DNA from: Pseudomonas borbori
GTDB lineage: Bacteria; Pseudomonadota; Gammaproteobacteria; Pseudomonadales; Pseudomonadaceae
Length of the DNA: 64,000 nucleotides
Assembly (NCBI RefSeq): GCF_900115555.1
Contig: NZ_FOWX01000004.1
Coordinates: 125,878-189,877 of the forward strand
Reading direction: 5' to 3'
A model generated the notes under the pieces. The model was not told where the DNA came from, did not search any database, and saw nothing but the letters and a program-made list of their open reading frames with translations. Of the stretch, positions 11,080 through 18,634 are shown piece by piece. The position numbers and the translations under genes are program-made. Within the stretch, counting starts at the first letter, position 1. Each line of letters starts with the position of its first letter.

Positions 11080-11226
11080 CTCGTCCATGGTGGATGAAAA
11101 GAGCGTCATCCACCCTACAGGGTTCAGGTAGACCGGATGCAATCCGGGCCACGGTGTTGCGGTGCGCGCGGCGCACCCTACGAGGTGCGGCGAATGCCGG
11201 CTAGGGTGCGCCATGCGCACCAATGG
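11080..11226. repeat. REP/BIME-type palindromic repeats
   Basis: There are three palindromic units: GGTGGATGAAAAGAGCG / CATCCACC, a copy of the GACCGGATGCAATCCGGG unit also found at 23.5 and 24.75 kb, and two copies of the unit GGTGCGC..GCGCACC (around 11160-11180 and 11204-11222). The GGTGCGC family recurs inside the biotin operon at 28.7 kb. It lies between convergent trhP and the exonuclease gene. Confidence 0.75.
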
Positions 11227-11233
11227 CCAGGCC

Positions 11234-11941
11234 TTACAGCGAATGCGCGCGCTGGCGTCGCTGCCAGCTGGCCAGGCGTTGCTGCAGGGCCAGCAGGCTG
11301 TCGAGCTGTTGCCGGCGCGCCTTGCTGAACAGGATCAGGGCCAGCTCGGCAGTTGCCAGGGCGTCGGCGCTGGCGTGGTGGCGCTGCTGTACCTGCAGGC
11401 CGAAGTAGCGGGTCCAGTCGTCCAGGCCGCCGCGCGGGAGCTTGGCCTGCGGGCAGAGCAGCGGCGCCAGTTCGGCGATATCGAAGAAACGGTGGCGCAG
11501 GCTGTAGCCCAGGCTCTGCTTGAGGGCGCGCGCGAGCATGCGTTGGTCGAACCCGGCGTGGAAGGCCAGCAGCGGGCTGTCGCCGACGAACTCCATGAAA
11601 TCCAGCAGCGCTTCGGCGGGTTCCACGCCGTTGGCGATCGCGCTCGGAGCGATGCCATGGATCAGCACGCTGGGGCCGACCTTGTGGTCGAGGCGGTGCA
11701 GGGTGCATTCGAATTGTTGGCTGAAATCGATGGCGCCGCGGTCTATCGCCACCGCGCCAATCGACAGCAACCGGTCGCGTTTCATGTCCAGACCGCTGGT
11801 CTCCAGGTCGAGCACCACCAGGCGCTGTTCGCCCAGCGGCCGGTGGTCGAGGGCGGCAGGTTCGGCCAGGCCGATGCGCCGATCCAGTTGCGCTTCGAGC
11901 AGCGCGGGGCCGCGGCCGCTGAACCAGGTGAACTGGCTCAT
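11234..11941 (-). CDS. DEDDh 3'-5' exonuclease (DnaQ/PolC-type)
   Basis: A 235-residue DnaQ-fold exonuclease. ExoI is DLETSGLD (Asp and Glu metal ligands), ExoII lies around FHAGFDQRML, and ExoIII is HHASADALATAEL with the catalytic His and Asp of the DEDDh type. It is short, with no polymerase domain, and resembles stand-alone DNA polymerase III epsilon-like proteins that trim 3' ends of nucleic acids in the cytoplasm. Its start codon overlaps the stop of the upstream DUF294-family gene by 4 bases, so the two are translationally coupled. That pairing is known in other pseudomonads, but the joint function is not established. Confidence 0.9.
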   Translation of the reverse strand: MSQFTWFSGRGPALLEAQLDRRIGLAEPAALDHRPLGEQRLVVLDLETSGLDMKRDRLLSIGAVAIDRGAIDFSQQFECTLHRLDHKVGPSVLIHGIAPSAIANGVEPAEALLDFMEFVGDSPLLAFHAGFDQRMLARALKQSLGYSLRHRFFDIAELAPLLCPQAKLPRGGLDDWTRYFGLQVQQRHHASADALATAELALILFSKARRQQLDSLLALQQRLASWQRRQRAHSL

Positions 11942-13869
11942 AGCTGGTACCTCAGGGCCAGGCTGCTTTGCAGGCGCTGGGCCTGGCGGAAGGCTTCGCG
12001 CAGGATGCGTCGGTCCAGCTGGTTGAGGCTGTCGGGATCGATGCGGTTGGAGTAGGGCCGATCCTGCTGGGCTTGCAGCTGATGCTGTTGCATGCGCGTC
12101 TGCTGGATGAAGTGGTAGGCCTCTTCATAGGCGGCGCCGTCGAGCGGTTCGATCACGCCCTTGGCGATCAGCTCGCGCAGGCGTTCCAGGGTGTTGCAGG
12201 TCTCGATACCGTGGGCCAGGGCCAGCAGGCGGGCGCCGTCGACGAAGGGGGTCAGGCCCTGCACCTTGAGGTCGAGGGTGTCCTTTTCGGCGCCCTTGCG
12301 GGCCACCACGAAATCGCGGAAGCGCCCGACCGGCGGGCGCTGGCGCAGGGCGTTTTCGGCCATCATGCGTTGGAACAGGCTGTTGCCGGCGATCTGCTTG
12401 AGCAGACCCTGGCGCACCAGGTCACAGCCGTGGGGATCGCCCCAGACCACCCGCAGGTCGAAGTAGATGCTCGATTTGAGCAGGTTCTCCGGGGTCGCCT
12501 CATCGATAAAACTGTTGAAGCGCCGCGTCCATTCATGGCGCGACAGGCACAGCTCGGGGTTGCCGGCCATGATGTTGCCCTTGCACAGGGTGAAACCGCA
12601 CTGGGCCAGGCGCTGGTTGATCTCGACGGCCAGCGGCAGCAGGCGTCGGCGCATGTCGGCGGCGGTCACCGAGTCGGCGGCCTCGAACAGGATGCCGTTG
12701 TCCTGGTCGGTGTGCAGGGTCTGCTCGCGGCGGCCTTCGCTGCCGAAGCACAGCCAGGTGAAGGGCACGCCGGGGTCGCCGAGGTCTTCCAGGGTCAGTT
12801 CGATTACCCGGCATACGCTGTGGTCGTTGAACAGGGTGATGATGTGGGTGATCTGGGTCGAGCTGGCGCCGTGGGCGAGCATGCGCTCGACCAGTTGGCG
12901 GATATCGCTGCGCAGCGCGGCCAGGGTCTCGACCGTGCCGGCATGACGGATGGTGCGGGCCAGGTGGACCAGGTCGACCCGCTGCAGGCTGAACAGGTCG
13001 CGCTCGGAGACCACGCCGCACAGGCGCTCGTGCTCGACCAGGCAGATATGGGCGATATGCCGCTCGGTCATGGCGATCGCCGCCTCGAAGGCGCTGGCGT
13101 CGGGCGGCAGGTAGAAGGGCTCGAGCGTCATCAGGCTGGCGATCGGCTGATCCAGCGAGCTGCCGTCGGCGATCACCCGGCGCAGGTCGCGCAGGGTGAA
13201 GATGCCCAAGGGTTTGAGCGCCGGATCGACGATGACGATGCAGCCGACGTGCTGCTCGTGCATCAGTTGCACGGCCTTGCGCAGCGGGGTGGCCGGCGTA
13301 CAGCTGATTGGCTGGCGCATGGCCAGTTCAGCCAGGCGGCTGTCCAGCGAATATTGCGCGCCCAGGCTTTCCACCGCGCGCATCTGTACCTGCTGGTTGA
13401 CCTGGTCGAGCAGGCTGCTGACCCCGCGCAGGGCGAAGTCGCGAAACGGGTTGGACAACGCGAACAGCTTGACGAAGGCCGGCTTGTTCAACAGCAGGCA
13501 GAAGGTGTCTTCGGCGGCCAGGTGTTCGGTGCGGGTGGCGCGCTCGCCGATCAGTGCCGCCAGCGGGAAGCATTCGCCGCTGGTGATTTCGAAGGTGGTT
13601 TCCGTGCCGCGCTTGGCCGAGTGTGGACGCTCGCCATGCACATGGCCCTGCTTGACGATGTAGAAGTATTCGACCGGGCCGTCGGTCGGCTTGATGATGG
13701 TCTCGCCGGCGCTGTAGAAGCGCAGCTGGCAGTTTTCCACCAGGTAGGCCAGGTGGGCCAGGTCCATCTGGTTGAACGGGGGGTATTTCTGCAGGAACTC
13801 CACGGTGCCGTGGATGTTCTGCAGCACCGCTGTCTTGCCCGCCTGGGTGTAAGCGTCCGATTTGCTCAT
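11938..13869 (-). CDS. cNMP-binding / CBS-pair / DUF294 nucleotidyltransferase protein
   Basis: A 643-residue multidomain signalling protein. About residues 20-140 form a cyclic-nucleotide-binding domain (LRFYSAGETIIKPTDGPVEY, YIVKQGHVHGE). Residues 180-290 hold a CBS pair (ISCTPATPLRKAVQLMHEQH, GCIVIV; SLMTLEPFYLPPDASAFEA). Residues 320-460 are a nucleotidyltransferase-like DUF294 domain with GSEGRREQTLHTDQDNGI, the GS and DxD-like metal motif. The C-terminal part is the DUF294 substrate-binding-like helical domain. The architecture implies regulated nucleotidyl transfer to an unknown target. It is translationally coupled to the exonuclease gene. Confidence 0.9.
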   Translation of the reverse strand: MSKSDAYTQAGKTAVLQNIHGTVEFLQKYPPFNQMDLAHLAYLVENCQLRFYSAGETIIKPTDGPVEYFYIVKQGHVHGERPHSAKRGTETTFEITSGECFPLAALIGERATRTEHLAAEDTFCLLLNKPAFVKLFALSNPFRDFALRGVSSLLDQVNQQVQMRAVESLGAQYSLDSRLAELAMRQPISCTPATPLRKAVQLMHEQHVGCIVIVDPALKPLGIFTLRDLRRVIADGSSLDQPIASLMTLEPFYLPPDASAFEAAIAMTERHIAHICLVEHERLCGVVSERDLFSLQRVDLVHLARTIRHAGTVETLAALRSDIRQLVERMLAHGASSTQITHIITLFNDHSVCRVIELTLEDLGDPGVPFTWLCFGSEGRREQTLHTDQDNGILFEAADSVTAADMRRRLLPLAVEINQRLAQCGFTLCKGNIMAGNPELCLSRHEWTRRFNSFIDEATPENLLKSSIYFDLRVVWGDPHGCDLVRQGLLKQIAGNSLFQRMMAENALRQRPPVGRFRDFVVARKGAEKDTLDLKVQGLTPFVDGARLLALAHGIETCNTLERLRELIAKGVIEPLDGAAYEEAYHFIQQTRMQQHQLQAQQDRPYSNRIDPDSLNQLDRRILREAFRQAQRLQSSLALRYQL

Positions 13870-13996
13870 GCCGCGCGGCCTCGAAGCAACTGTGAGTGAC
13901 TATGGTCTGCCGCAACGGTCAGGGTGCCCATTGGACGTAAGTCTAGTCGGGTCTGACCGTCCGCCCTGTCGGCGAAGTCGCTCGCCTGGTTCAGGC

Positions 13997-14467
13997 TTAC
14001 TCCAGGCCAAGCAACTGCAAGGCGCGCTGCGGCGCTATCACCCCGGACAGTGCCTGGCGGCCACCCTGGCCATCGAACAGCAGGGTGCGCGGCAGCTCGC
14101 CGCGCCAGTTCGGATCGATGGCGAAGGCCAGGGCTTCGGGCGCTTCGTTGCCGTAGGCGAAGTGGCGGCCGGGCACTGCCAGTTTTTCCAGTGCCTCGGC
14201 ATGAGCGCTGGCGGCCGGTTCGCTGGCCAGGGTGATCAGCTGGATGCCCGGGTGCTGGCGCAGCAGTTCGCCGAACTGGGCGAGGTTCTTCTTGCAGTAG
14301 GCGCATTCCAGCGACCACAGCGCCAGCAGGGTGGGTTGCCGGTATTGGCCGGGGTCGACGAGCAGGCGGGCCTGCTCCTTGTTCAGCGCCTCGATCGAGG
14401 GTTGGGCGCAGGCCAGGCTGGCGATCAGGCAGAGGCTGTACAGGCAGCGGGAGAAGAAGTGGGTCAT
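13997..14467 (-). CDS. Secreted thioredoxin-like (TlpA-type) protein
   Basis: A 156-residue protein with a signal peptide at about residues 1-21 (FFSRCLYSLCLIASLACA), then a thioredoxin fold with SLECAYCKKNL as the redox CxxC pair (CAYC) at about residues 54-57 and a cis-proline region at LPRTLLFDGQG. It is probably a periplasmic thiol-disulfide protein. It overlaps the stop of the BNR protein by 4 bases (ATGA) and ends the four-gene cluster running from 18.4 kb down. In that context it likely keeps a metal-binding or secreted partner reduced; this role is inferred. Confidence 0.8.
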   Translation of the reverse strand: MTHFFSRCLYSLCLIASLACAQPSIEALNKEQARLLVDPGQYRQPTLLALWSLECAYCKKNLAQFGELLRQHPGIQLITLASEPAASAHAEALEKLAVPGRHFAYGNEAPEALAFAIDPNWRGELPRTLLFDGQGGRQALSGVIAPQRALQLLGLE

Positions 14468-15642
14468 GGCAGGGGGTATCCTTTGAGGCCGTGCTGTTCG
14501 CTGTGCCAGAACGCCAGCAGCCGCTGGCCGTGGCGCAACAGGCGGGGGTGGTCGGAGGGGCCGTTGCTCTGGGCCAGCGCTGTACGGCGGAAATTGCGGC
14601 CGCCGTCGTCGGAGATTTCCGCGAGTAGTTGGGTCTGTTCGCCGTCGAATTCCTTCCACAGCAGCACCACCCGCTGGCCCAGGCTGGCGACGCTGGCATG
14701 CGCCGCGCGCGGCCCGCCGACGGCCCGCTGGCCTTGTACCCCCTGCGGGGCGAGCTGGCCGTAGAACAGCGGGCCGTCCTCGCCGTGGGGGCTGAACCAG
14801 ACCGCGTGGCGCTTGCCGGCGTCATCCACCGCCAGCGACGGGCCGTGGTGCGGGCAGGCATCTATGCGCCAGGCATCGAAGGTGGCGCGTTGCAGCGGCT
14901 CGGCCGCGCCTTGGCGGGGCAGGCGCAACAGGGCATGGTCGCGCTCGCTGTTGGCGAACAGCTGGCGCCACAGCAGCAGCAGACTGCCGTCGTTATCCTC
15001 GGTGAGGGCCAGGCGGCAGCACTGGCAGGAGTGGTCGGCCAGCTTGTATTCGGCGGCAAAATTGCGCCCGCCGTCATCCGAGTGCGTGGCATACAGCGCC
15101 GATCCGCTGTACTCACGATCGGCCTGCTTGGCGGCCATACCCTCGCGGCCGTCGATCCAGACCAGTTGCAGGCGCCCGTCCGCGCCCAGGTGCATGCGCT
15201 GGAAGCTGTGTCCGGTCAGGCTGCGATCCCGGTGCACGGTGATGGGTGCACTGAAGTCGCGGCCATTGTCGGCGCGGGCGAAACGCACATCGCCGGTGAA
15301 GCGCTGCTCGAAGCGCCGCGACCAGCTGACATAGAGCGCGCCATCCGTGCCCACGGCCAGCTGCGGGTGGTTCTCGCCGTCGGCCGCGATGGCTTCGGCG
15401 TCCCGGTTGACCCGGGCGTGGGCCTGCCAACTGTTGCCGTCGTCTTGGCTGCGCTGGATCTGGATGTGGCCGTGTGCGACCCGTGCCGCATAGAGGGCGC
15501 CATCCGGGCCCGAGGCCAGGCCGACGGCGAGTTCGCCGTGCTGGCCGCCGTGTTTGCCATGGTCGCCGCCAGCGGCCAGGGCCAGCTGCGCGAGGCCGCT
15601 CAGCAGCAACAGGACCAGCCAGCATAGGGTGTGTCGTTTCAT
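14464..15642 (-). CDS. Secreted BNR/sialidase-like beta-propeller protein
   Basis: A 392-residue protein with a signal peptide at about 1-23 (WLVLLLLSGLAQLALA) and a histidine-rich stretch just after it (GGDHGKHGGQHGEL). It then has sialidase-type propeller blades with Asp-box-like repeats (SQDDGNSWQAH, SDDGGRNFAAE, SDDGGRNFRRT). DHSCQCCRLAL provides a CxCC cluster. The His/Cys-rich features and its position between a TonB receptor gene (12 bp upstream) and a thioredoxin-like gene suggest metal handling rather than glycan cleavage. Catalytic sialidase residues were not verified. Confidence 0.78.
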   Translation of the reverse strand: MKRHTLCWLVLLLLSGLAQLALAAGGDHGKHGGQHGELAVGLASGPDGALYAARVAHGHIQIQRSQDDGNSWQAHARVNRDAEAIAADGENHPQLAVGTDGALYVSWSRRFEQRFTGDVRFARADNGRDFSAPITVHRDRSLTGHSFQRMHLGADGRLQLVWIDGREGMAAKQADREYSGSALYATHSDDGGRNFAAEYKLADHSCQCCRLALTEDNDGSLLLLWRQLFANSERDHALLRLPRQGAAEPLQRATFDAWRIDACPHHGPSLAVDDAGKRHAVWFSPHGEDGPLFYGQLAPQGVQGQRAVGGPRAAHASVASLGQRVVLLWKEFDGEQTQLLAEISDDGGRNFRRTALAQSNGPSDHPRLLRHGQRLLAFWHSEQHGLKGYPLP

Positions 15643-15654
15643 CGGGTCTGTCCT

Positions 15655-17796
15655 TTACCAGCGCAGTTGCACGCCAACCGTGAGGTTGCGTGGCAGGCCG
15701 GCGTTGTAGGTGGGGCCGCTGTTGTTCAAGCCGGAGGTTTCCGCATAGCGCTTGTCCAGCAGGTTGCTGAGGCTGGCGAAGACTTCCGTCTGCGCGTCGA
15801 ACAGGTAGTTGCCGCGCAGGTGCAGCAGGTCATGGCCACCGTATTTGCTGGTGTTGGCCGCATCGCGCCAATAGCTGCCCAGATGCTGCCATTCCAGCTC
15901 GACCCGGCCGCCGTTGAAGGCCGCTGGGGCGTAGTTGAGGCGGCTGTTGCCGATCACCCGGGGCGCCGCTTCCATCTCCTTGCCACTGTAGTCGAGGCTG
16001 TCGGACACCGACCATTTCTCGTAGCTGTGCTTGGCGTAGGACAGGCTGTTGTCCAGGCGCCAGGCATCGCTCAGTTGCACGCCCAGGCCCAGCTCGATGC
16101 CGCGGTGCAGGGTTTCCCCGGCGTTCACCGCACGGCGCTGGTTGGTCAGCGGATCCTGGAAACTGAGGATGTCGTCCTTCTTCGTCATGTGGTACAGCGA
16201 AACCTGGTAGTCCAGGCGTTTGCCGTAGCCGCGCAGGCCGATTTCGTAGTTGTCCACCAGCACCGGCTTGAGATCGAGCAGGGCGTCGGCGGCGGCCTGG
16301 GCCCGCAGCGCATTGCTTTCCCGCGAGCCACGGAACACCTGGCTCTCCGAAGGCGCGCGGAAGGCGTTGCTGTAGGCGACGAAGGCGCTCAGCGATGGAG
16401 TGAAGGCATAGGTGGCGCCGAGCTTGGGGCTCAGGTGCCGGTAGCGCACCTTGTCGTCGCCGGCATGGCCGTACCAGCCATTGCCCGGGAAGGCGCCGGA
16501 CACGCCCTGGCTGGCGCCGGCCTGGCCGCCGTTGAAACGGTTGTCGTAGTCGTACTGCATCCGGTCGTAGCGCAGGCCGGCGGTCAGGCGCAGCTTGTCG
16601 CTGGGCGACAGTTCGCCGTGCAGGTAGGGCGAGATGCTCTGGAAGGTCACGTCGTAGTCGTAGATGCGTACCGGCGCCACGGCCTGGTTGAGTTGATAGT
16701 CGGTGGCGCCATGGGCGTTGCTCGTGCGCGTCAGGGCGATCGAGTCTTCCTCGCGCGAGCCGGGGCTGTAGTCGTAGTCCAGGCCGACGATCAGGCGGGT
16801 GCGCAGCGGCTCGAAGTCGACGCGGTATTTGCTGAGAAAGCCGAACGAGCGGTTGGCGGTGGTGTAGTCGCTGGGGTCGTAGCTGACCGACCAGCTGGGG
16901 ATGATGTCCATGCTGTTGTCACGAAAATAGGGGGTGAAAGACAACAGGCTGTTGGCGTCCAGTTCATAGTCGAAGGCGCTGGAAATGCGCAGTGCTTCGA
17001 CCTGACGGGTAGAGAAGGGGATGTTGTTGTGCCGCTCGTCGTGGCGGTACTCGGCCTGATTGAGGCTGCCGACATGGGCCTGGTCGATCTGCGAGTAGGA
17101 CAGCACCGTCTTCACCCGCAGCGCGTCGCTTTGCTGGCGATCCCAGCGCAGCAGGGCGCTCTGTCGGTCGTAACCGGCATGTTCCTGCCAGCCGTCCATG
17201 CGGGTCAGATTGAGGCTGGCGCGAAAGCCGTCGCGCTCGTTGGAGTCGCCGGCGTCCAGCAGCAGGCGCTTCCAGCCGTAACTGCCGATTTCACTGGAGA
17301 GACCGAATTCGGCCTGGGGTGGCGGCTCCGGAGTGAGCACGTTGACGATCCCGCCGATGGCATCGGAGCCATAGAGGGCGCTGCCCGGCCCCTTGCTGAC
17401 TTCGAGGCCGCCGGACTGCGGCACGTTGATCTCGTAGAGCGCGTTGTGGTTGAAGAAGCCGGTGGAGCGGGTGGGAATGCCGTCCTCGAGAAACAGGTAC
17501 ACAGGGGCGGTGGTCAGCGGCTGGCGAATGGCGGTGGAGTGGCCTTCGCCGGACAGGTTGCTCAGGCGCACGCCGGGCATGCGGTTGAGCACTTCGCTGG
17601 GGTGCCGGGGGCGCAGTTCGGCAATCTCATGGCCTTCGCTGCGCACCACGCTGGCGGGTATTTCGCTGAGTTTCTGCGCCTCGCGGGTGGCGGTAATGGT
17701 GGTCGGCTCCAGGTGCAGAGCGTGCGGCTGGCCGTCGGCGGCGTTGGCGCCGCCGACTATGCCGGCCAGCAGGCCGGCCAGGTACTTGCTGTTCAT
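15655..17796 (-). CDS. TonB-dependent outer-membrane receptor
   Basis: A 713-residue receptor with a signal peptide, then a plug domain (SEIPASVVRSEGHEIAELRP, LNRMPGVRL, GPGSALYGSDAIGGIVNVLT) and a 22-strand-type barrel ending RNLTVGVQLRW with the terminal aromatic expected for outer-membrane insertion. The ATG at 17796 (MNSKYLAGLLAG) gives a proper signal peptide. The substrate is not proven. DUF2946 genes are commonly linked to copper-related TonB receptors, so copper or a copper chelate is the leading guess. It is the first barrel gene of a cluster with the BNR and thioredoxin-like genes. No riboswitch or Fur box was recognised upstream. Confidence 0.92.
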   Translation of the reverse strand: MNSKYLAGLLAGIVGGANAADGQPHALHLEPTTITATREAQKLSEIPASVVRSEGHEIAELRPRHPSEVLNRMPGVRLSNLSGEGHSTAIRQPLTTAPVYLFLEDGIPTRSTGFFNHNALYEINVPQSGGLEVSKGPGSALYGSDAIGGIVNVLTPEPPPQAEFGLSSEIGSYGWKRLLLDAGDSNERDGFRASLNLTRMDGWQEHAGYDRQSALLRWDRQQSDALRVKTVLSYSQIDQAHVGSLNQAEYRHDERHNNIPFSTRQVEALRISSAFDYELDANSLLSFTPYFRDNSMDIIPSWSVSYDPSDYTTANRSFGFLSKYRVDFEPLRTRLIVGLDYDYSPGSREEDSIALTRTSNAHGATDYQLNQAVAPVRIYDYDVTFQSISPYLHGELSPSDKLRLTAGLRYDRMQYDYDNRFNGGQAGASQGVSGAFPGNGWYGHAGDDKVRYRHLSPKLGATYAFTPSLSAFVAYSNAFRAPSESQVFRGSRESNALRAQAAADALLDLKPVLVDNYEIGLRGYGKRLDYQVSLYHMTKKDDILSFQDPLTNQRRAVNAGETLHRGIELGLGVQLSDAWRLDNSLSYAKHSYEKWSVSDSLDYSGKEMEAAPRVIGNSRLNYAPAAFNGGRVELEWQHLGSYWRDAANTSKYGGHDLLHLRGNYLFDAQTEVFASLSNLLDKRYAETSGLNNSGPTYNAGLPRNLTVGVQLRW

Positions 17797-17871
17797 GCGG
17801 TTCCCCAAAGCGCCCGCTATCGAGCGGGCACGAATCATGGCTGCCGGCGCGGCAATGGCCGCGCCGGCAGT

Positions 17872-18033
17872 TAGTGGCCTGTGTGGCTAGTTCAATTAGT
17901 CAATTTCGGCGCCTGAGGCCCTGATACTGCGTTGCTGCTCCTCGCCATAGCCAGCTATGACTCGTCGCAGCGCCTTGTCTCAGAACCTCAGTCATCCGAA
18001 CTTGAGTTAACCAACTAGCCGTACAGGCCACTA
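17872..18033. repeat. 162-bp MITE-like imperfect palindrome
   Basis: The first arm reads TAGTGGCCTGTGTGGCTAGT at 17872 onwards, and its reverse complement with two changes ends at 18033 (arm 18013-18033). Weaker pairing continues inward (TCAATTTCGG against CCGAACTTGA), and the centre holds a further palindromic stretch around GCCATAGCCAGCTATGACTC. Virtually the whole 162 bp could fold as one hairpin. It separates the receptor and DUF2946 genes. Confidence 0.75.
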
Positions 18034-18073
18034 GCGTTAGCAGATGCTTATAGTTGCTGTGTGCAGGTGGACT

Positions 18074-18448
18074 TCAGGCCTGCCGGGGAGGAGCGCGCGA
18101 GAGCGCCGCGGGCCAGGTGCGGCGGTGAGGGAGGAAGGTTGTCCTGGCGCCTGTGATGCCGAGGCGCGGCGCGACGAACAGCGCCAGGTCGAATGTGTTG
18201 CCGGGCAGTTGCGCCTGGCTGCAATGCAGGCTGCACCACAGGCAGGGGTTGCTCGAGTGTTGGGAGCCGCCCGTGTCCGCCGGTTGCTCCACGGCAACCT
18301 GGACGTAGCCCCGCGCGGTACACATTTGCGTCCAGGTAACCGACGCCCCGGCGGTTTGCCCGGGCATTGGCATAAGCGCGGCAAACACCAAGGCCAGGCT
18401 GGTGAGCCAGAGGGTCAGCAGGTGTCGGTGCGGTTGGATGCGCGCCAT
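18074..18448 (-). CDS. DUF2946-family protein
   Basis: A 124-residue protein with an N-terminal hydrophobic segment (LLTLWLTSLALVFAALMP, a signal peptide or TM at about residues 8-27), a Cys-rich region (MCTARG at about 43, then NPCLWCSLHCSQAQ with three Cys) and a Pro/Arg-rich tail. This layout fits the DUF2946 family, usually encoded beside TonB-dependent copper receptors. I use the ATG at 18448 (MARIQPHRH). The gap to the receptor gene, about 280 bp, holds the palindromic element, so shared transcription is uncertain. Confidence 0.7.
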   Translation of the reverse strand: MARIQPHRHLLTLWLTSLALVFAALMPMPGQTAGASVTWTQMCTARGYVQVAVEQPADTGGSQHSSNPCLWCSLHCSQAQLPGNTFDLALFVAPRLGITGARTTFLPHRRTWPAALSRAPPRQA

Positions 18449-18589
18449 GCGAGCGGGCCAAAACAGAGAGGTGCCACTATAGGTCGTCTGGGGCTGATAC
18501 GGCAATGTGGGGATTTGCCGCATGGGGCCGGACGCCGCTCCCACAAAAACCTTATCTCTCATGCAGCAGATAACGGCTACATGGCACAT

Positions 18590-18613
18590 AAAAAAACCGC
18601 CCAGAAGGGCGGT
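18590..18613 (-). terminator. Rho-independent terminator of glcB
   Basis: Read on the minus strand it is ACCGCCC, loop TTCT, GGGCGGT, then six T residues. It lies 21 bp after the glcB stop. Confidence 0.9.
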
Positions 18614-18634
18614 TTCTCGGTGTTGCGGCGGCGA

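Noticed and set aside
15631..17874. A 747-residue plus-strand frame opposite the TonB receptor
   Set aside because: It mirrors the receptor's codon pattern and shows only repeated Val/Gly/Ala runs; no motif.
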